Origin: JADZAI01 sp964390465
Lineage (GTDB): Bacteria > Pseudomonadota > Alphaproteobacteria > Micropepsales > Micropepsaceae
DNA: 64,000 nt
Direction of reading: 5' to 3'
NCBI GenBank assembly: GCA_964390465.1
Contig: CAYMIJ010000005.1
Span: forward strand, 124,001 to 188,000
The notes under the pieces were generated by a model. That model had not been told where the DNA came from, searched no databases, and worked only from the letters and a program-made list of their open reading frames with translations. Positions 26,133 to 34,826 of the stretch are shown one piece after another. The number at the start of each line of letters is the position of its first letter. The first letter of the stretch is position 1. The position numbers and the translations under genes are program-made.

Positions 26133-26159
26133 AAACCCCGGCACAAAGGGCCGGGGTTT
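26133..26159 (-). terminator. Rho-independent terminator after the M13 peptidase gene
   Basis: A 10-bp perfect stem (AAACCCCGGC with GCCGGGGTTT) and a 7-nt loop lie 38 nt past the stop. On the minus strand it is followed by TTTCTGTTTG. Confidence 0.75.
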
Positions 26160-26196
26160 GCAGACGAAGCTGGGAGGCGTCACGAGACGCGGGGGA

Positions 26197-28224
26197 TCAC
26201 CAGAGCCGGGCGCGGTTTTCCGGGGCCAGATACATCTTCGCATCCGGCGTAATGCCGAACGCGTCGTACCAGGGGCCGAAGTTCCGCACGATCCCGTTGA
26301 CCCGGTAATAGGGCGGTGCGTGCTCATCCGCGACAAGCTGCTGGCGTAGCGCGTCTTCCCGCATCTTGGTGCGCCAGCTCATCGCATAAGCCATGAAGAA
26401 GCGCTGATCGCCCGTCAGACCATCAATCACCGGCGCGTCCTTGCCGCCCAGCGCCAGATGATAGGCGCGATAGGCGATGGCGAGACCCGCCAGATCGGCG
26501 ATATTTTCGCCCTGTGTATTCTCGCCCCGGATCGTGAGGCCCGGCAGCGGTTCATAGGCATTGTACTGTGCGATCAGCTTCTTCGCCTCGGCGATATAGG
26601 CCTCGGCATCCTTGCTGGTCCACCAATCGCGGATCGCGCCGGTTTCGTCATACTGGCGGCCCTGATCGTCAAAGCCGTGACTGATTTCATGGCCGATGGT
26701 CGCGCCAGTTGCGCCGTAATTTACGGCGAGGTCCGCTTCAGGATCGAAGTAAGGCGGCTGAAGGATGCCCGCAGGAAAGACGATCTCGTTGGCGACCGGA
26801 GAATTATAGGCATTCACGGTCGGCGGCGTCATGCCCCATTCGCTGCGGTCGATCGGGCCGGCGATGCGGGCCGTCTGACGCGCCCAGTCAAACTGAACAG
26901 CGCGCACAACATTGCCAAACGCATCATCCGGTTTGATGTCGAGTGACGCATAATCGCGCCACGTATCGGGATAGCCGATCTTCACGCCCATGCGATCGAG
27001 CTTGGTGTGCGCCTGACCTTTGGTGGCATCATCCAGCCAGCCTGCTTCATCAATCATCTGGCCCAGGGCGGTTTTCAGATTGGCGACCATATCGGTCATC
27101 ATCGCCTTGGATGAGGGTGGGAAGCGCAGCTTCACATAGGCCTCGCCCATCGCCTCGCCCATCATGGTGTCAATAAGGCCAAGAGCGCGCTTCCAGCGGT
27201 CGCGCTGCACTTCCTGCCCGTTCAGCGTGCGGTCATAGAAATCAAACGAGGCTTCCTCCAGCGCCTTGGTGAGATAAGGCGCGGCGGCCGAAATCTGGTG
27301 GAAGGCGAGATAGGCCTTCCATGTGTCGAGCGGGGTTTTCTGGGCGAGCGCCGCCAGACCCGCGAGTGCCGTATTCTGCACCATCACGAAATTGGGCGTG
27401 GCATTGAGTTGGGCCGCGTCGAGCCATGCCGCCCAGTCAAAGCCAGGCGCCGCCGTTGCAAGCCCTGCTGCGTCAGCGGGATTGTAGGTCTTGACCGTGT
27501 CGCGCGAGTCTTCCAGCGACCAGTGGATTTTAGCGATCTCGGTTTCCAGCGCGTAGATGGTCTCAGCCTTCGCCTTGCCATCCGCGATGCCCGCAAGGCC
27601 AAGCACCTTTTCGATATAGGCCTTGTAAGCGGCACGATATTTTTCGTTTTCGGGCGTGTCTTTCAGATAATAGTCGCGATCCGGCAGCCCGAGACCGGAC
27701 TGATAGACATAGGCTGCATAACGGGTGGGCGCCTTGGCGTCGGCGTCGATGTAAACCCCAAACGGGACATCAACATGTTCCGTCATCATGGCGCCAAACA
27801 CACGGGCGAGATCAGCCGGTGTTGCGATGGCATTGATCGCATCGAGGCGCGATTGCACCGGCGCGATGCCTTTCGTGTCCATCGCCGCCTGATCCATGAA
27901 CGAGGCATAGAAATCGCCGACCTTGCGCTCGGTTGACCCGGATGCGGCATTCTTCGCGTTTTCAGCGATGGTCTTCAGGTCAGCTTCTGCGCGTTCATAA
28001 ATGTCGTGGCCATCGCTGGTGGAGGCGCGGTCAGGTGGAATCTGCGTGCGTTTGTCCCAGCCACCATTGACGAACATGTAGAAATCATCGCCGGGTTTGA
28101 CGGCGGTGTTCTGGTCGCTGAGCACAAGGCCCCATTCGCCGTAGACCGCCTTGGCGAAAGCACCGGGCGCAACGAGCGCAGATGCCAGAAGAAGGGCGGG
28201 AAGGAGTTTGAGACGCGATGACAT
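26197..28224 (-). CDS. M13 (neprilysin-like) family metallopeptidase
   Basis: This exported zinc peptidase has 675 residues. The signal peptide (about 1-24, ending AFA) is followed by the large M13 N-terminal domain. The zinc motif HEISH lies in GHEISHGFDDQGRQYD (about 510), and the third ligand Glu lies in GENIADLAGLAIAY (about 570). The family also has the NAYNSPVANEIVFPAGILQPP segment seen here. The usual C-terminal CxxW is replaced by RARLW, so the terminal Cys is missing. Expected role is periplasmic degradation of small peptides. It has its own terminator. Confidence 0.93.
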   Translation of the reverse strand: MSSRLKLLPALLLASALVAPGAFAKAVYGEWGLVLSDQNTAVKPGDDFYMFVNGGWDKRTQIPPDRASTSDGHDIYERAEADLKTIAENAKNAASGSTERKVGDFYASFMDQAAMDTKGIAPVQSRLDAINAIATPADLARVFGAMMTEHVDVPFGVYIDADAKAPTRYAAYVYQSGLGLPDRDYYLKDTPENEKYRAAYKAYIEKVLGLAGIADGKAKAETIYALETEIAKIHWSLEDSRDTVKTYNPADAAGLATAAPGFDWAAWLDAAQLNATPNFVMVQNTALAGLAALAQKTPLDTWKAYLAFHQISAAAPYLTKALEEASFDFYDRTLNGQEVQRDRWKRALGLIDTMMGEAMGEAYVKLRFPPSSKAMMTDMVANLKTALGQMIDEAGWLDDATKGQAHTKLDRMGVKIGYPDTWRDYASLDIKPDDAFGNVVRAVQFDWARQTARIAGPIDRSEWGMTPPTVNAYNSPVANEIVFPAGILQPPYFDPEADLAVNYGATGATIGHEISHGFDDQGRQYDETGAIRDWWTSKDAEAYIAEAKKLIAQYNAYEPLPGLTIRGENTQGENIADLAGLAIAYRAYHLALGGKDAPVIDGLTGDQRFFMAYAMSWRTKMREDALRQQLVADEHAPPYYRVNGIVRNFGPWYDAFGITPDAKMYLAPENRARLW

Positions 28225-28342
28225 GGAGGCTCCCTGAATGGTCTGTGTTTGGTGCGGACACTAACCCAAGCCCTCCCACCACCAAGATGACGTATGCGTG
28301 AGTTTAGTGCCGTTGCTGTGCGCGGGAGCGCAGCCCGAATGT

Positions 28343-28807
28343 TCAGGGCGTGATGGGGGTGATCCGCGCGCCGACGCGATTGAAGGTGGCCGGCCCGTAA
28401 TAGGCCATCTCTGAATCCACCAGCGTGAAGCTGTCAGGGCCGGTGATGATCAGCGTCCATTCGGTGCCGTGCCCGCCACCCTGATCGAGCGTGACCTTGA
28501 TGGTCTTCGTGTCGATGCGCTCCGCCTTCCACGCCCCTGTCACTGACTGTGTGCTCAGCGCGTTCACCGGCGGGATGCCCATCAGGGTCACCATGGTGGC
28601 ATTGTCCGTTCCGAAAGCCACGGTGCGCAGCAGCCCGGTGTGACCCAGACCCTCTGGGTAGACCCAGCCCTGCTGCTGCCATGTGCCCATCAGGTCAGCC
28701 TGGATGGCGCTGACCTCACGCGGCGGAGTCAACGCATCGGCAAGGGCCGTCGTGTGCAGCACGGGCTGCGTCAGAGCGAGCGCAAGGACGATCGTTTTGA
28801 GTGTCAT
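28343..28807 (-). CDS. Secreted protein of unknown function
   Basis: This 154-residue protein starts at MTLKTIVLAL, with a signal peptide (about 1-23, ending ALA). A longer frame upstream would cross rpmH on the other strand and is not real. The mature part has a short helix (SAIQADLMGTWQQQG) and then beta strands (TLIITGPDSFTLVDSEMAYY), a lipocalin-like or META-like look that I cannot confirm. No cysteines occur in the mature part. It diverges from the rpmH operon and follows no partner. Confidence 0.65.
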   Translation of the reverse strand: MTLKTIVLALALTQPVLHTTALADALTPPREVSAIQADLMGTWQQQGWVYPEGLGHTGLLRTVAFGTDNATMVTLMGIPPVNALSTQSVTGAWKAERIDTKTIKVTLDQGGGHGTEWTLIITGPDSFTLVDSEMAYYGPATFNRVGARITPITP

Positions 28808-28917
28808 GGGGCACCTGTGCGGCAAGAACCGGGTCATGATAGCCGTGATTATGACTCTGGACAGAAAATCGGCCTTTTCCGGGGCGGGCGAGGTGCTGTT
28901 TGTTAACCTCACGAAGG

Positions 28918-28946
28918 TTGACTCACGCGGTCTCTTCCCGTATCCA
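28918..28946 (+). promoter_or_regulatory. Sigma70-type promoter of the rpmH operon
   Basis: TTGACT at 28918-28923 and TATCCA at 28941-28946 are separated by 17 nt. This gives a leader of about 65 nt before rpmH. The -35 matches the consensus in five of six bases. Confidence 0.6.
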
Positions 28947-29017
28947 CCCGCCTCTTTTGCGAAATGGCCGGTTTTGGGCGCGACGGACGCGACCCTGGCC
29001 TGTTGGAGTCGAGTATC

Positions 29018-29152
29018 ATGAAGCGCACCTATCAGCCCTCGAAGCTCATCCGTAAGCGCCGTCACGGCTTCCGCGCCCGCCTTGAGACCAAAGGCGGCCG
29101 CAGGGTGTTGGCCCGTCGCCGCGCCCATGGCCGCAAGCGCCTGTCGGCCTGA
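29018..29152 (+). CDS. rpmH: 50S ribosomal protein L34
   Basis: This 44-residue protein is almost all Lys/Arg: MKRTYQPSKLIRKRRHGFRA, then a KGGRRVLARRRAHGRKRLSA tail. It matches L34 over its full length. Upstream in-frame codons are leader, as L34 always begins MKRTYQPS. It heads the conserved rpmH-rnpA-yidD-yidC-engB order. Confidence 0.98.
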   Translation: MKRTYQPSKLIRKRRHGFRARLETKGGRRVLARRRAHGRKRLSA

Positions 29153-29186
29153 TTTGACCTGAACGGGCTGAAAGGCCCGTGTTGTC

Positions 29187-29606
29187 ATGAGCAACACCCA
29201 GACTCATACCGAAACCGGCCCAAAGGCCGGTTTTCGCATTTTCAGGGTTCTGAAGAAACGCAGCCAGTTTCAGGCCTGCGCGGCCAAGGGGGTTCGCGCC
29301 CATAAGCCGATGCTGAGCCTGCAATGCCGCGCCCGCCGGGATGACGACCCGGCCATTGGCGTTGGCTTTACCGTCACCAAACGGGAAGGCAATGCGGTCA
29401 TCCGCAACAAAATCCGTCGCCGGATGCGCGAGGCGGCCCGTCTGGTGATCGCCACGGCCGGAACGCCAGGTGCAGATTATGTGATCATTGGCCGGGCGGT
29501 GGCAGCAGAGGCCCCCTTCCCTTCCCTGTTGGGCGACCTTAAAGAGGCGCTCGCCGAAGCGGCCCGCCGCGCGGCCAAGGGAAAACCACCGGCTTCTCAT
29601 GCCTGA
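29187..29606 (+). CDS. rnpA: Ribonuclease P protein component
   Basis: This is the protein subunit of RNase P, which matures tRNA 5' ends, 139 residues. The family signature is present as VTKREGNAVIRNKIRRRMRE (about 73-92), the RNR motif with an AVxRNxIRRRxRE core. The N-terminus is somewhat extended. It lies 34 nt after rpmH. The next gene, yidD, overlaps its 3' end by 8 nt. Confidence 0.96.
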   Translation: MSNTQTHTETGPKAGFRIFRVLKKRSQFQACAAKGVRAHKPMLSLQCRARRDDDPAIGVGFTVTKREGNAVIRNKIRRRMREAARLVIATAGTPGADYVIIGRAVAAEAPFPSLLGDLKEALAEAARRAAKGKPPASHA

Positions 29607-29886
29607 CAGCACGCGCGACCCGAAGCGAAGCTGGCCGCAACGCATCGCGGCCGCGCCCGTGCGCGCCTATAAATACGCCATCTCGCCCATGCTGCCGCAT
29701 GCCTGCCGGTTCGAGCCAACCTGCGCCTGTTATATGATCGAAGCCATCGAAGCCCACGGCGCCTTGAAGGGCCTTGGGCTGGGCACGCGACGCATCCTGA
29801 AATGTCACCCCATCACCCTGCTGGGCGGTTCATCGGGCTTTGACCCCGTACCGCCGAAACGCAGGCAGAAAGTCAGTGTTCCATGA
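29599..29886 (+). CDS. yidD: Membrane protein insertion efficiency factor YidD
   Basis: This 95-residue protein carries the YidD signature: YKYAISPMLPHACRFEPTC, then CYMIEAIEAHGALKGLGLG, RRILKCHP and GGSSGFDPVP. It has an amphipathic N-terminal helix and conserved cysteines. It assists YidC-dependent insertion at the inner face of the membrane. It overlaps rnpA upstream and yidC downstream, which points to coupled translation. Confidence 0.96.
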   Translation: MPDSTRDPKRSWPQRIAAAPVRAYKYAISPMLPHACRFEPTCACYMIEAIEAHGALKGLGLGTRRILKCHPITLLGGSSGFDPVPPKRRQKVSVP

Positions 29887-31676
29887 ACGAGCCAAGCGCC
29901 AGCGATACCCGCAACATGATCATCGCCGTCGGCCTGTCGATGGCAGTGTTCGTCCTGTGGTCCTGGTTTTTTTCGCCCTTCGACAAGGCCAAAAAAGATG
30001 CTGCACAACAACAGCAGACGACACAGCAGACAGCGCCTGTTCCCAACAGCGACGCCACCTATCAGCATGTGCCGCGCGATGCTGCGCTGGCCATGGACAG
30101 TGCGCGCGTAAAAATCGACACGCCTGCTGTCGATGGCTCGATCCGCCTGAAGGGCGCGCGCTTCGATGACATCAGCCTGAAGCGCTATCGCACCACAGTC
30201 GACAAGACATCGCCCGAGATCACCCTTCTTGACCCGATCGGTGTGATGAACCCCTATTATGCCGAGTTCGGCTGGACCGCACCGCAGGGGTCCAGCATCG
30301 CTCTGCCCAGCACGGATTCAGTGTGGCGCATCGCCAGCGGTGACATGCTCAGCCCCGGCAAGCCGGTGATGCTGGAATGGGACAATGGCCAGGGCCTGAT
30401 CTTCCAGCGCACGATTTCCATCGACGACAACTACATGATGGACGTGCAGGACGCGGTCGTGAACAAGACCGGCGCGGCTGTCAGCCTGACGCCCTATGGC
30501 GCCATCGTGCGCGGCGGTGTCCCGTACTTCATGCCGATCTGGGTCGTGCATCAGGGTATGATCGGTGTCGCCAACGGCACGCTGCGCGAGAAGGACTATA
30601 CCGAGATCGTTGAAGAAGGTGCCCGCACCGACACGCAGGACACCACCGGCGGCTGGCTCGGCTTCACCGACCATTACTGGATGGCCGCGCTGGTGCCCGA
30701 CCAGAACGAACCGGTCGCCGCCACCTTCCGCGCCACAAATCAGGGCACCTGGGAAAAGTACCAGTCCGACTTCGTTTACAAGAATGCCCGCGAGATCGCG
30801 CCCGGCGCTTCGGCAGGCGTGACGCACCGCCTGTTTGCAGGCGCCAAGGTCGTGTCGCTGGTCGATGGCTATGCCAGCAAGCTTGGCATCCAGCGTTTCG
30901 ACATGGCAGTGGACTGGGGCTGGTTCTTCTTCCTGACCAAGCCGATCTTCATGATGCTCGACTGGCTCTATGGCCTTGTCGGCAATTTCGGCGTCGCCAT
31001 TCTGCTGCTCACCGTCATCCTGAAGCTGTTCTTCTTCCCGCTCGCCAACAAGTCGTATGAGTCGATGGCGAAGATGAAAAAGATCCAGCCCGAAATGCTG
31101 GCCCTTCGTGAACGCTGGAAGGATGATCCGACCAAACTCCAGCAGGAGATGATGGCGCTTTATCGCCGCGAGAAGGCCAATCCGGTTTCGGGCTGTCTGC
31201 CCATGCTGTTGCAGATCCCGGTCTTCTTCTCGCTCTACAAGGTGCTCTACGTCACCATCGAAATGCGCCACGCGCCTTTCGTGGGCTGGATTCAGGACCT
31301 GTCGGCGGCTGATCCGACCAGCATCTTCAATCTGTTCGGCCTGCTGCCCTTCGCGGTGCCAGCCTTCCTGCATCTGGGCGCGCTGCCCTTCATCAACGGC
31401 CTGGTGATGTGGGTGCAGATGAAGATGAACCCGCCCGCGCCTGACCCGATCCAGCAGCGCATGTTTGGCTTCATGCCGTGGCTATTCATGTTCATGCTGG
31501 CCACCTTCCCGGCGGGTCTGATTATGTACTGGGCATGGAACGGCATCCTGTCGATCCTTCAGCAATACTGGATCATGCGCCGCATCGGGGCCGAGATTCA
31601 CCTTTTCGACAATCTGAAGAAGACCTGGCCGTTCCGCCTGCTCTTCGCGCAGAACGCCGACACCAAGAAGGCGTGA
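29883..31676 (+). CDS. yidC: Membrane protein insertase YidC
   Basis: This 597-residue inner-membrane insertase and chaperone has an N-terminal TM helix (about 10-28), a linker rich in Gln/Thr, the large periplasmic beta domain (about 60-335) and the conserved C-terminal five-helix core. The core includes NFGVAILLLTVILKLFFFPLANKSYESMAKMKK (written here only to mark the region 1 helix and cytoplasmic loop start at about residues 364-396). The catalytic Arg is expected in region 1-2. It overlaps yidD by 4 nt and engB by 1 nt. Length matches Gram-negative YidC. Confidence 0.97.
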   Translation: MNEPSASDTRNMIIAVGLSMAVFVLWSWFFSPFDKAKKDAAQQQQTTQQTAPVPNSDATYQHVPRDAALAMDSARVKIDTPAVDGSIRLKGARFDDISLKRYRTTVDKTSPEITLLDPIGVMNPYYAEFGWTAPQGSSIALPSTDSVWRIASGDMLSPGKPVMLEWDNGQGLIFQRTISIDDNYMMDVQDAVVNKTGAAVSLTPYGAIVRGGVPYFMPIWVVHQGMIGVANGTLREKDYTEIVEEGARTDTQDTTGGWLGFTDHYWMAALVPDQNEPVAATFRATNQGTWEKYQSDFVYKNAREIAPGASAGVTHRLFAGAKVVSLVDGYASKLGIQRFDMAVDWGWFFFLTKPIFMMLDWLYGLVGNFGVAILLLTVILKLFFFPLANKSYESMAKMKKIQPEMLALRERWKDDPTKLQQEMMALYRREKANPVSGCLPMLLQIPVFFSLYKVLYVTIEMRHAPFVGWIQDLSAADPTSIFNLFGLLPFAVPAFLHLGALPFINGLVMWVQMKMNPPAPDPIQQRMFGFMPWLFMFMLATFPAGLIMYWAWNGILSILQQYWIMRRIGAEIHLFDNLKKTWPFRLLFAQNADTKKA

Positions 31677-32368
31677 TGGCCATCTACGAGGATCATCTTC
31701 CCGAGGTTGCCGCCGATGACCTCGCGCTGGGTCGCTGGCTGTTCGCGCAGGACTGCACCTTCCTGCGCGGCGTGGTGCAGATGGATGGCCTGCCGCCGGG
31801 CGACAAGCCGGAGATCGCCTTTGCGGGCCGTTCCAATGTCGGCAAGTCGAGCCTTGTGAATGCGCTGACCGGGCGCAAGACACTGGCCCGCGTTTCCAAC
31901 ACGCCGGGCCGCACGCGCGAGCTTAATTTCTTCGAGCTGGCCGGTGCCATGAACCTCGCCGATCTGCCCGGCTATGGCTATGCCCGCATCGAGCGCAAAC
32001 TGTCCGAACAATGGACCAAGCTGATTTTCCAGTATCTGCGCGGGCGGGCCAATCTGAAGCGCGTCATGCTGCTGATCGATTCACGGCACGGGCTGAAGCC
32101 TTCAGACGAGGAAGCCATGACCGCCATGGACGAGGCGGCGGTTTCCTATCAGATCGTGCTGACCAAGGTGGACAAGCTGAAAACCGCCGAGCTTAAGGCG
32201 GTGCTGGATGAAACCTCGGCCAAATGTGCCAAGCACCCCGCCGCTCACCCGGTGATTGTACCAACCTCCAGCGAAACAAAGCTCGGTATTGCCGAGCTGC
32301 GCGGCCTTGTTGCGGCGGCCAGCGGCTTGGACGCCGCCCGTGTGCCGGGCTATAAGCCCGCAACCTGA
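31676..32368 (+). CDS. engB: Ribosome biogenesis GTPase EngB (YihA/YsxC)
   Basis: This 230-residue TrmE-Era-EngA-type GTPase is needed for large-subunit assembly. G1 is GRSNVGKSSL (about 50-59), G2 the T of NTPGRTREL, G3 DLPGYGYA, G4 TKVD and G5 TSS. Its ATG overlaps the yidC stop (TGATG). The family motif FQYLRGRANLKRVMLLIDSR is present. argB follows 13 nt later. Confidence 0.96.
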   Translation: MAIYEDHLPEVAADDLALGRWLFAQDCTFLRGVVQMDGLPPGDKPEIAFAGRSNVGKSSLVNALTGRKTLARVSNTPGRTRELNFFELAGAMNLADLPGYGYARIERKLSEQWTKLIFQYLRGRANLKRVMLLIDSRHGLKPSDEEAMTAMDEAAVSYQIVLTKVDKLKTAELKAVLDETSAKCAKHPAAHPVIVPTSSETKLGIAELRGLVAAASGLDAARVPGYKPAT

Positions 32369-32381
32369 AAGCCGAGGCCCG

Positions 32382-33314
32382 ATGTCTGACAGCGACATGA
32401 CGAGCGACGAATTGCCCTTCGAGCGGCGACAGCTCGTCAACTGGCGGCGCACGGCCCGCACGCTGGTCGAGGCGCTGCCTTACATTCTGCGTTACGACAA
32501 CAAGATCATCGTCGTGAAATATGGTGGCCACGCCATCAGCGATGAGGGCGTTTCCGATCATTTCGCCCAAAGCCTCGTTCTGATGAAACAGACAGGCATC
32601 GACCCGGTTGTCGTGCATGGCGGCGGGCCGCAGATCGGCGCGATGCTGGGCCGTCTCGACATCAAGAGCACCTTCATTGACGGGCTGCGTGTCACTGACC
32701 AGAGCGCCATCGAGGTGGTCGAGATGGTCCTGAGCGGTTCGATCAACAAGGCGATCGTATCCGCCATCAATCACGCAGGCGGGCGCGCGGTCGGGATTTC
32801 CGGCAAGGACGGCAATCTTCTGGTGGCCAGGAAACTGCAGCGCAAAAAGAAGAATGCCGATGGCACCATCAGCGATGTCGATCTTGGCTATGTCGGTGAG
32901 CCCGACAAGGTGAATGCCGAGGTGTTGCAGACCATCATGAAGTCAGATCTCATCCCGGTGGTGGCGCCGGTGGGCGTCGGGCACGGGGGCGAGACCTACA
33001 ATATCAATGCTGACACTGCTGCCGGCGCGATCGCCGGTGCACTGAAAGCTGATCGCCTGCTGTTCCTGACTGACGTGCCGGGCGTGCTGGACAAGGACAA
33101 GAATATCATCCCGAAGCTGACGATCTCGCAGGCCAAGGCCCTGATCGAGGACGGCACGATTTCCGGCGGCATGATCCCCAAAGTGCAGACCTGCATCGAC
33201 GCGCTGCAGGGCGGCGTCGAGGCGGTGGTCATTCTCGATGGCCGCATTCCGCATGTTCTGCTGATCGAGCTGTTCACCGAATATGGTGCGGGCACGCTGA
33301 TCACCCACGGCTAG
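32382..33314 (+). CDS. argB: Acetylglutamate kinase
   Basis: This enzyme phosphorylates N-acetyl-L-glutamate, the second step of arginine synthesis, 310 residues. The amino-acid kinase fold shows KYGGHAISD (about 46-54), VHGGGPQIG, the substrate loop with GLRVTD, and the ATP site with LFLTDVPGVL and GGMIPKV. The N-terminal helix of about 30 residues (ERRQLVNWRRTARTLVEALP) suggests the arginine-sensitive hexameric form. It ends the rpmH-led gene string and converges with the dehydrogenase gene across 1 nt. Confidence 0.96.
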   Translation: MSDSDMTSDELPFERRQLVNWRRTARTLVEALPYILRYDNKIIVVKYGGHAISDEGVSDHFAQSLVLMKQTGIDPVVVHGGGPQIGAMLGRLDIKSTFIDGLRVTDQSAIEVVEMVLSGSINKAIVSAINHAGGRAVGISGKDGNLLVARKLQRKKKNADGTISDVDLGYVGEPDKVNAEVLQTIMKSDLIPVVAPVGVGHGGETYNINADTAAGAIAGALKADRLLFLTDVPGVLDKDKNIIPKLTISQAKALIEDGTISGGMIPKVQTCIDALQGGVEAVVILDGRIPHVLLIELFTEYGAGTLITHG

Positions 33315-33315
33315 T

Positions 33316-34260
33316 TCAATAGCCGCGGGCGAGGTCCACCGGATTAAGCGGCGGCAGGCCCTGCCGCACACGCGCCATGCTTTCCACCATCGCGCCAGCC
33401 ACCGAGCGCGCATCGGTCAGCGAGGCCATATGCGGCGTGATGAGGATTTTCGGATGCTGCCACAGCGGCGATGACGGCGGCAGTGGTTCTTCCTGAAACA
33501 CGTCCAGCGTTGCACCCGAGAGATGCCCGCTGTCCAGCGCCGCGATGAGATCGCTTTCAATCAGATGTCCGCCCCGCGCCGCATTGATGATCGCCGCGCC
33601 GTCAGGAAGATCGGCGAAGGTGGCGGCGTTCAAAATGCCGCGCGTTTGTGCAGTGAGCGGCAGCAGACAGACCAGAATGTCCGTGCACTGAAGAAAAGCC
33701 TTCAGCGCGCCGTCACCTGCAAAACTTTTTACGCCGTCCACGGTTTTGGGCGTGCGACTCCAGCCGGAAAGCTGATAGCCGAAGGGGCGCAGATGACGCG
33801 CCGCATCACGCCCCAGCTCGCCAAGACCCAGAATGCCGACGCGTATCTCGTTGGCGCGCTTGGTGAAGAACGGCTTCCAGCGGCTTTCCTTCTGGGCGGC
33901 CAGATTGCGCATCAAGCCGCGATGCTGGGCCAGCACATGCAGCACGACATATTCGCTCATGCCTGCCGTCAGATAGGGGTCCACCACCCGCGAGAGCGGC
34001 ACTCTGGAGGGATAGGCGGGATCCAGAAGGATATGATCAACCCCCGCGCCCAGCGAGAACACGCATTTCAGGTTTGGCAATCTGGCCAGCGCCCCTGAAG
34101 GGGGCTTCCACACCACCGCCCAGTCAATGGTTTCCGGCGCATCCACCTCGCCCTTCGCGGCGATAAAATCGACCTGCGGGGCGGCCTGACGGAAGGCCTC
34201 GGCCCACGCTTTGGGCGGATCGAACTCAGAAATGAAAACCAGACGATCGGGGCGTGGCAT
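33316..34260 (-). CDS. 2-hydroxyacid dehydrogenase (glyoxylate/hydroxypyruvate reductase A type)
   Basis: This NAD(P)-dependent D-2-hydroxyacid dehydrogenase has 314 residues starting at MPRPDRL. The Rossmann motif GILGLGELGRDAA (about 142-154) and the catalytic Arg (NAARGGHLIE), Glu (FQEEPLP) and His (ITPHMAS) regions are all present. The LSGWSRTPK dinucleotide-specificity segment is like GhrA. Substrate is probably glyoxylate or hydroxypyruvate, inferred. It diverges from def, and the two starts are 49 nt apart. Confidence 0.88.
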   Translation of the reverse strand: MPRPDRLVFISEFDPPKAWAEAFRQAAPQVDFIAAKGEVDAPETIDWAVVWKPPSGALARLPNLKCVFSLGAGVDHILLDPAYPSRVPLSRVVDPYLTAGMSEYVVLHVLAQHRGLMRNLAAQKESRWKPFFTKRANEIRVGILGLGELGRDAARHLRPFGYQLSGWSRTPKTVDGVKSFAGDGALKAFLQCTDILVCLLPLTAQTRGILNAATFADLPDGAAIINAARGGHLIESDLIAALDSGHLSGATLDVFQEEPLPPSSPLWQHPKILITPHMASLTDARSVAGAMVESMARVRQGLPPLNPVDLARGY

Positions 34261-34309
34261 GGCGGCCTTTGTCTTGACGGGAACGAACCCCTTCCTTACC
34301 TCACCCGCC

Positions 34310-34825
34310 ATGGCGATACGACCCATCCTGACCGCGCCCGACCCGCGCCTGAAAACCATTTCCAAGCCCGTCGACAAGGTCGACGACGCGCTGCGCGCGT
34401 TGATGGCCGACATGCTGGAGACCATGTATGACGCGCCGGGCATCGGGCTTGCCGCCATTCAGGTGGGCGAGGCGAAGCGGGTGATCGTCATGGACCTCGC
34501 CGGTAAGGACGAGGAGCCGCAGCCGCGCTATTTCGTGAACCCGGAAATCACCTGGACGTCGGATGATCTCTCCTCCTACGAGGAAGGCTGCCTGTCGGTG
34601 CCGGAAATGTACGAGGACGTCGAACGCCCGGCCCGCATCAAAGCCAAATGGCTGGATGAAGAAGGCGTCGCCCACGAAGAAGAACTGCACGGCATGCTCG
34701 CCACCTGCCTGCAGCATGAAATGGATCATCTGGAAGGCGTGCTGTTCATCGACCATCTGTCGAAGCTGAAGCGCGACATCATCCTGCGTAAAATGGTGAA
34801 GGCGAAAAAGCGCGTGGCGATGTGA
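34310..34825 (+). CDS. def: Peptide deformylase
   Basis: This iron/zinc enzyme removes N-formyl from nascent proteins, 171 residues. The three motifs are GIGLAAIQVG (about 45), EGCLSV with the metal Cys (about 95) and QHEMDH with two metal His (about 137). It leads def-fmt-truA, a standard order in which deformylase is paired with the formylating enzyme. The Met start is conserved (MAIRPIL). Confidence 0.97.
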   Translation: MAIRPILTAPDPRLKTISKPVDKVDDALRALMADMLETMYDAPGIGLAAIQVGEAKRVIVMDLAGKDEEPQPRYFVNPEITWTSDDLSSYEEGCLSVPEMYEDVERPARIKAKWLDEEGVAHEEELHGMLATCLQHEMDHLEGVLFIDHLSKLKRDIILRKMVKAKKRVAM

Positions 34826-34826
34826 C

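Noticed and set aside
28808..29197. Upstream extension of the 154-residue secreted protein
   Set aside because: It would cross rpmH and its promoter on the other strand and place the signal peptide internally.
30318..31373. Long open frame antisense to yidC
   Set aside because: No recognisable domain, and yidC is conserved over its full length on the other strand.
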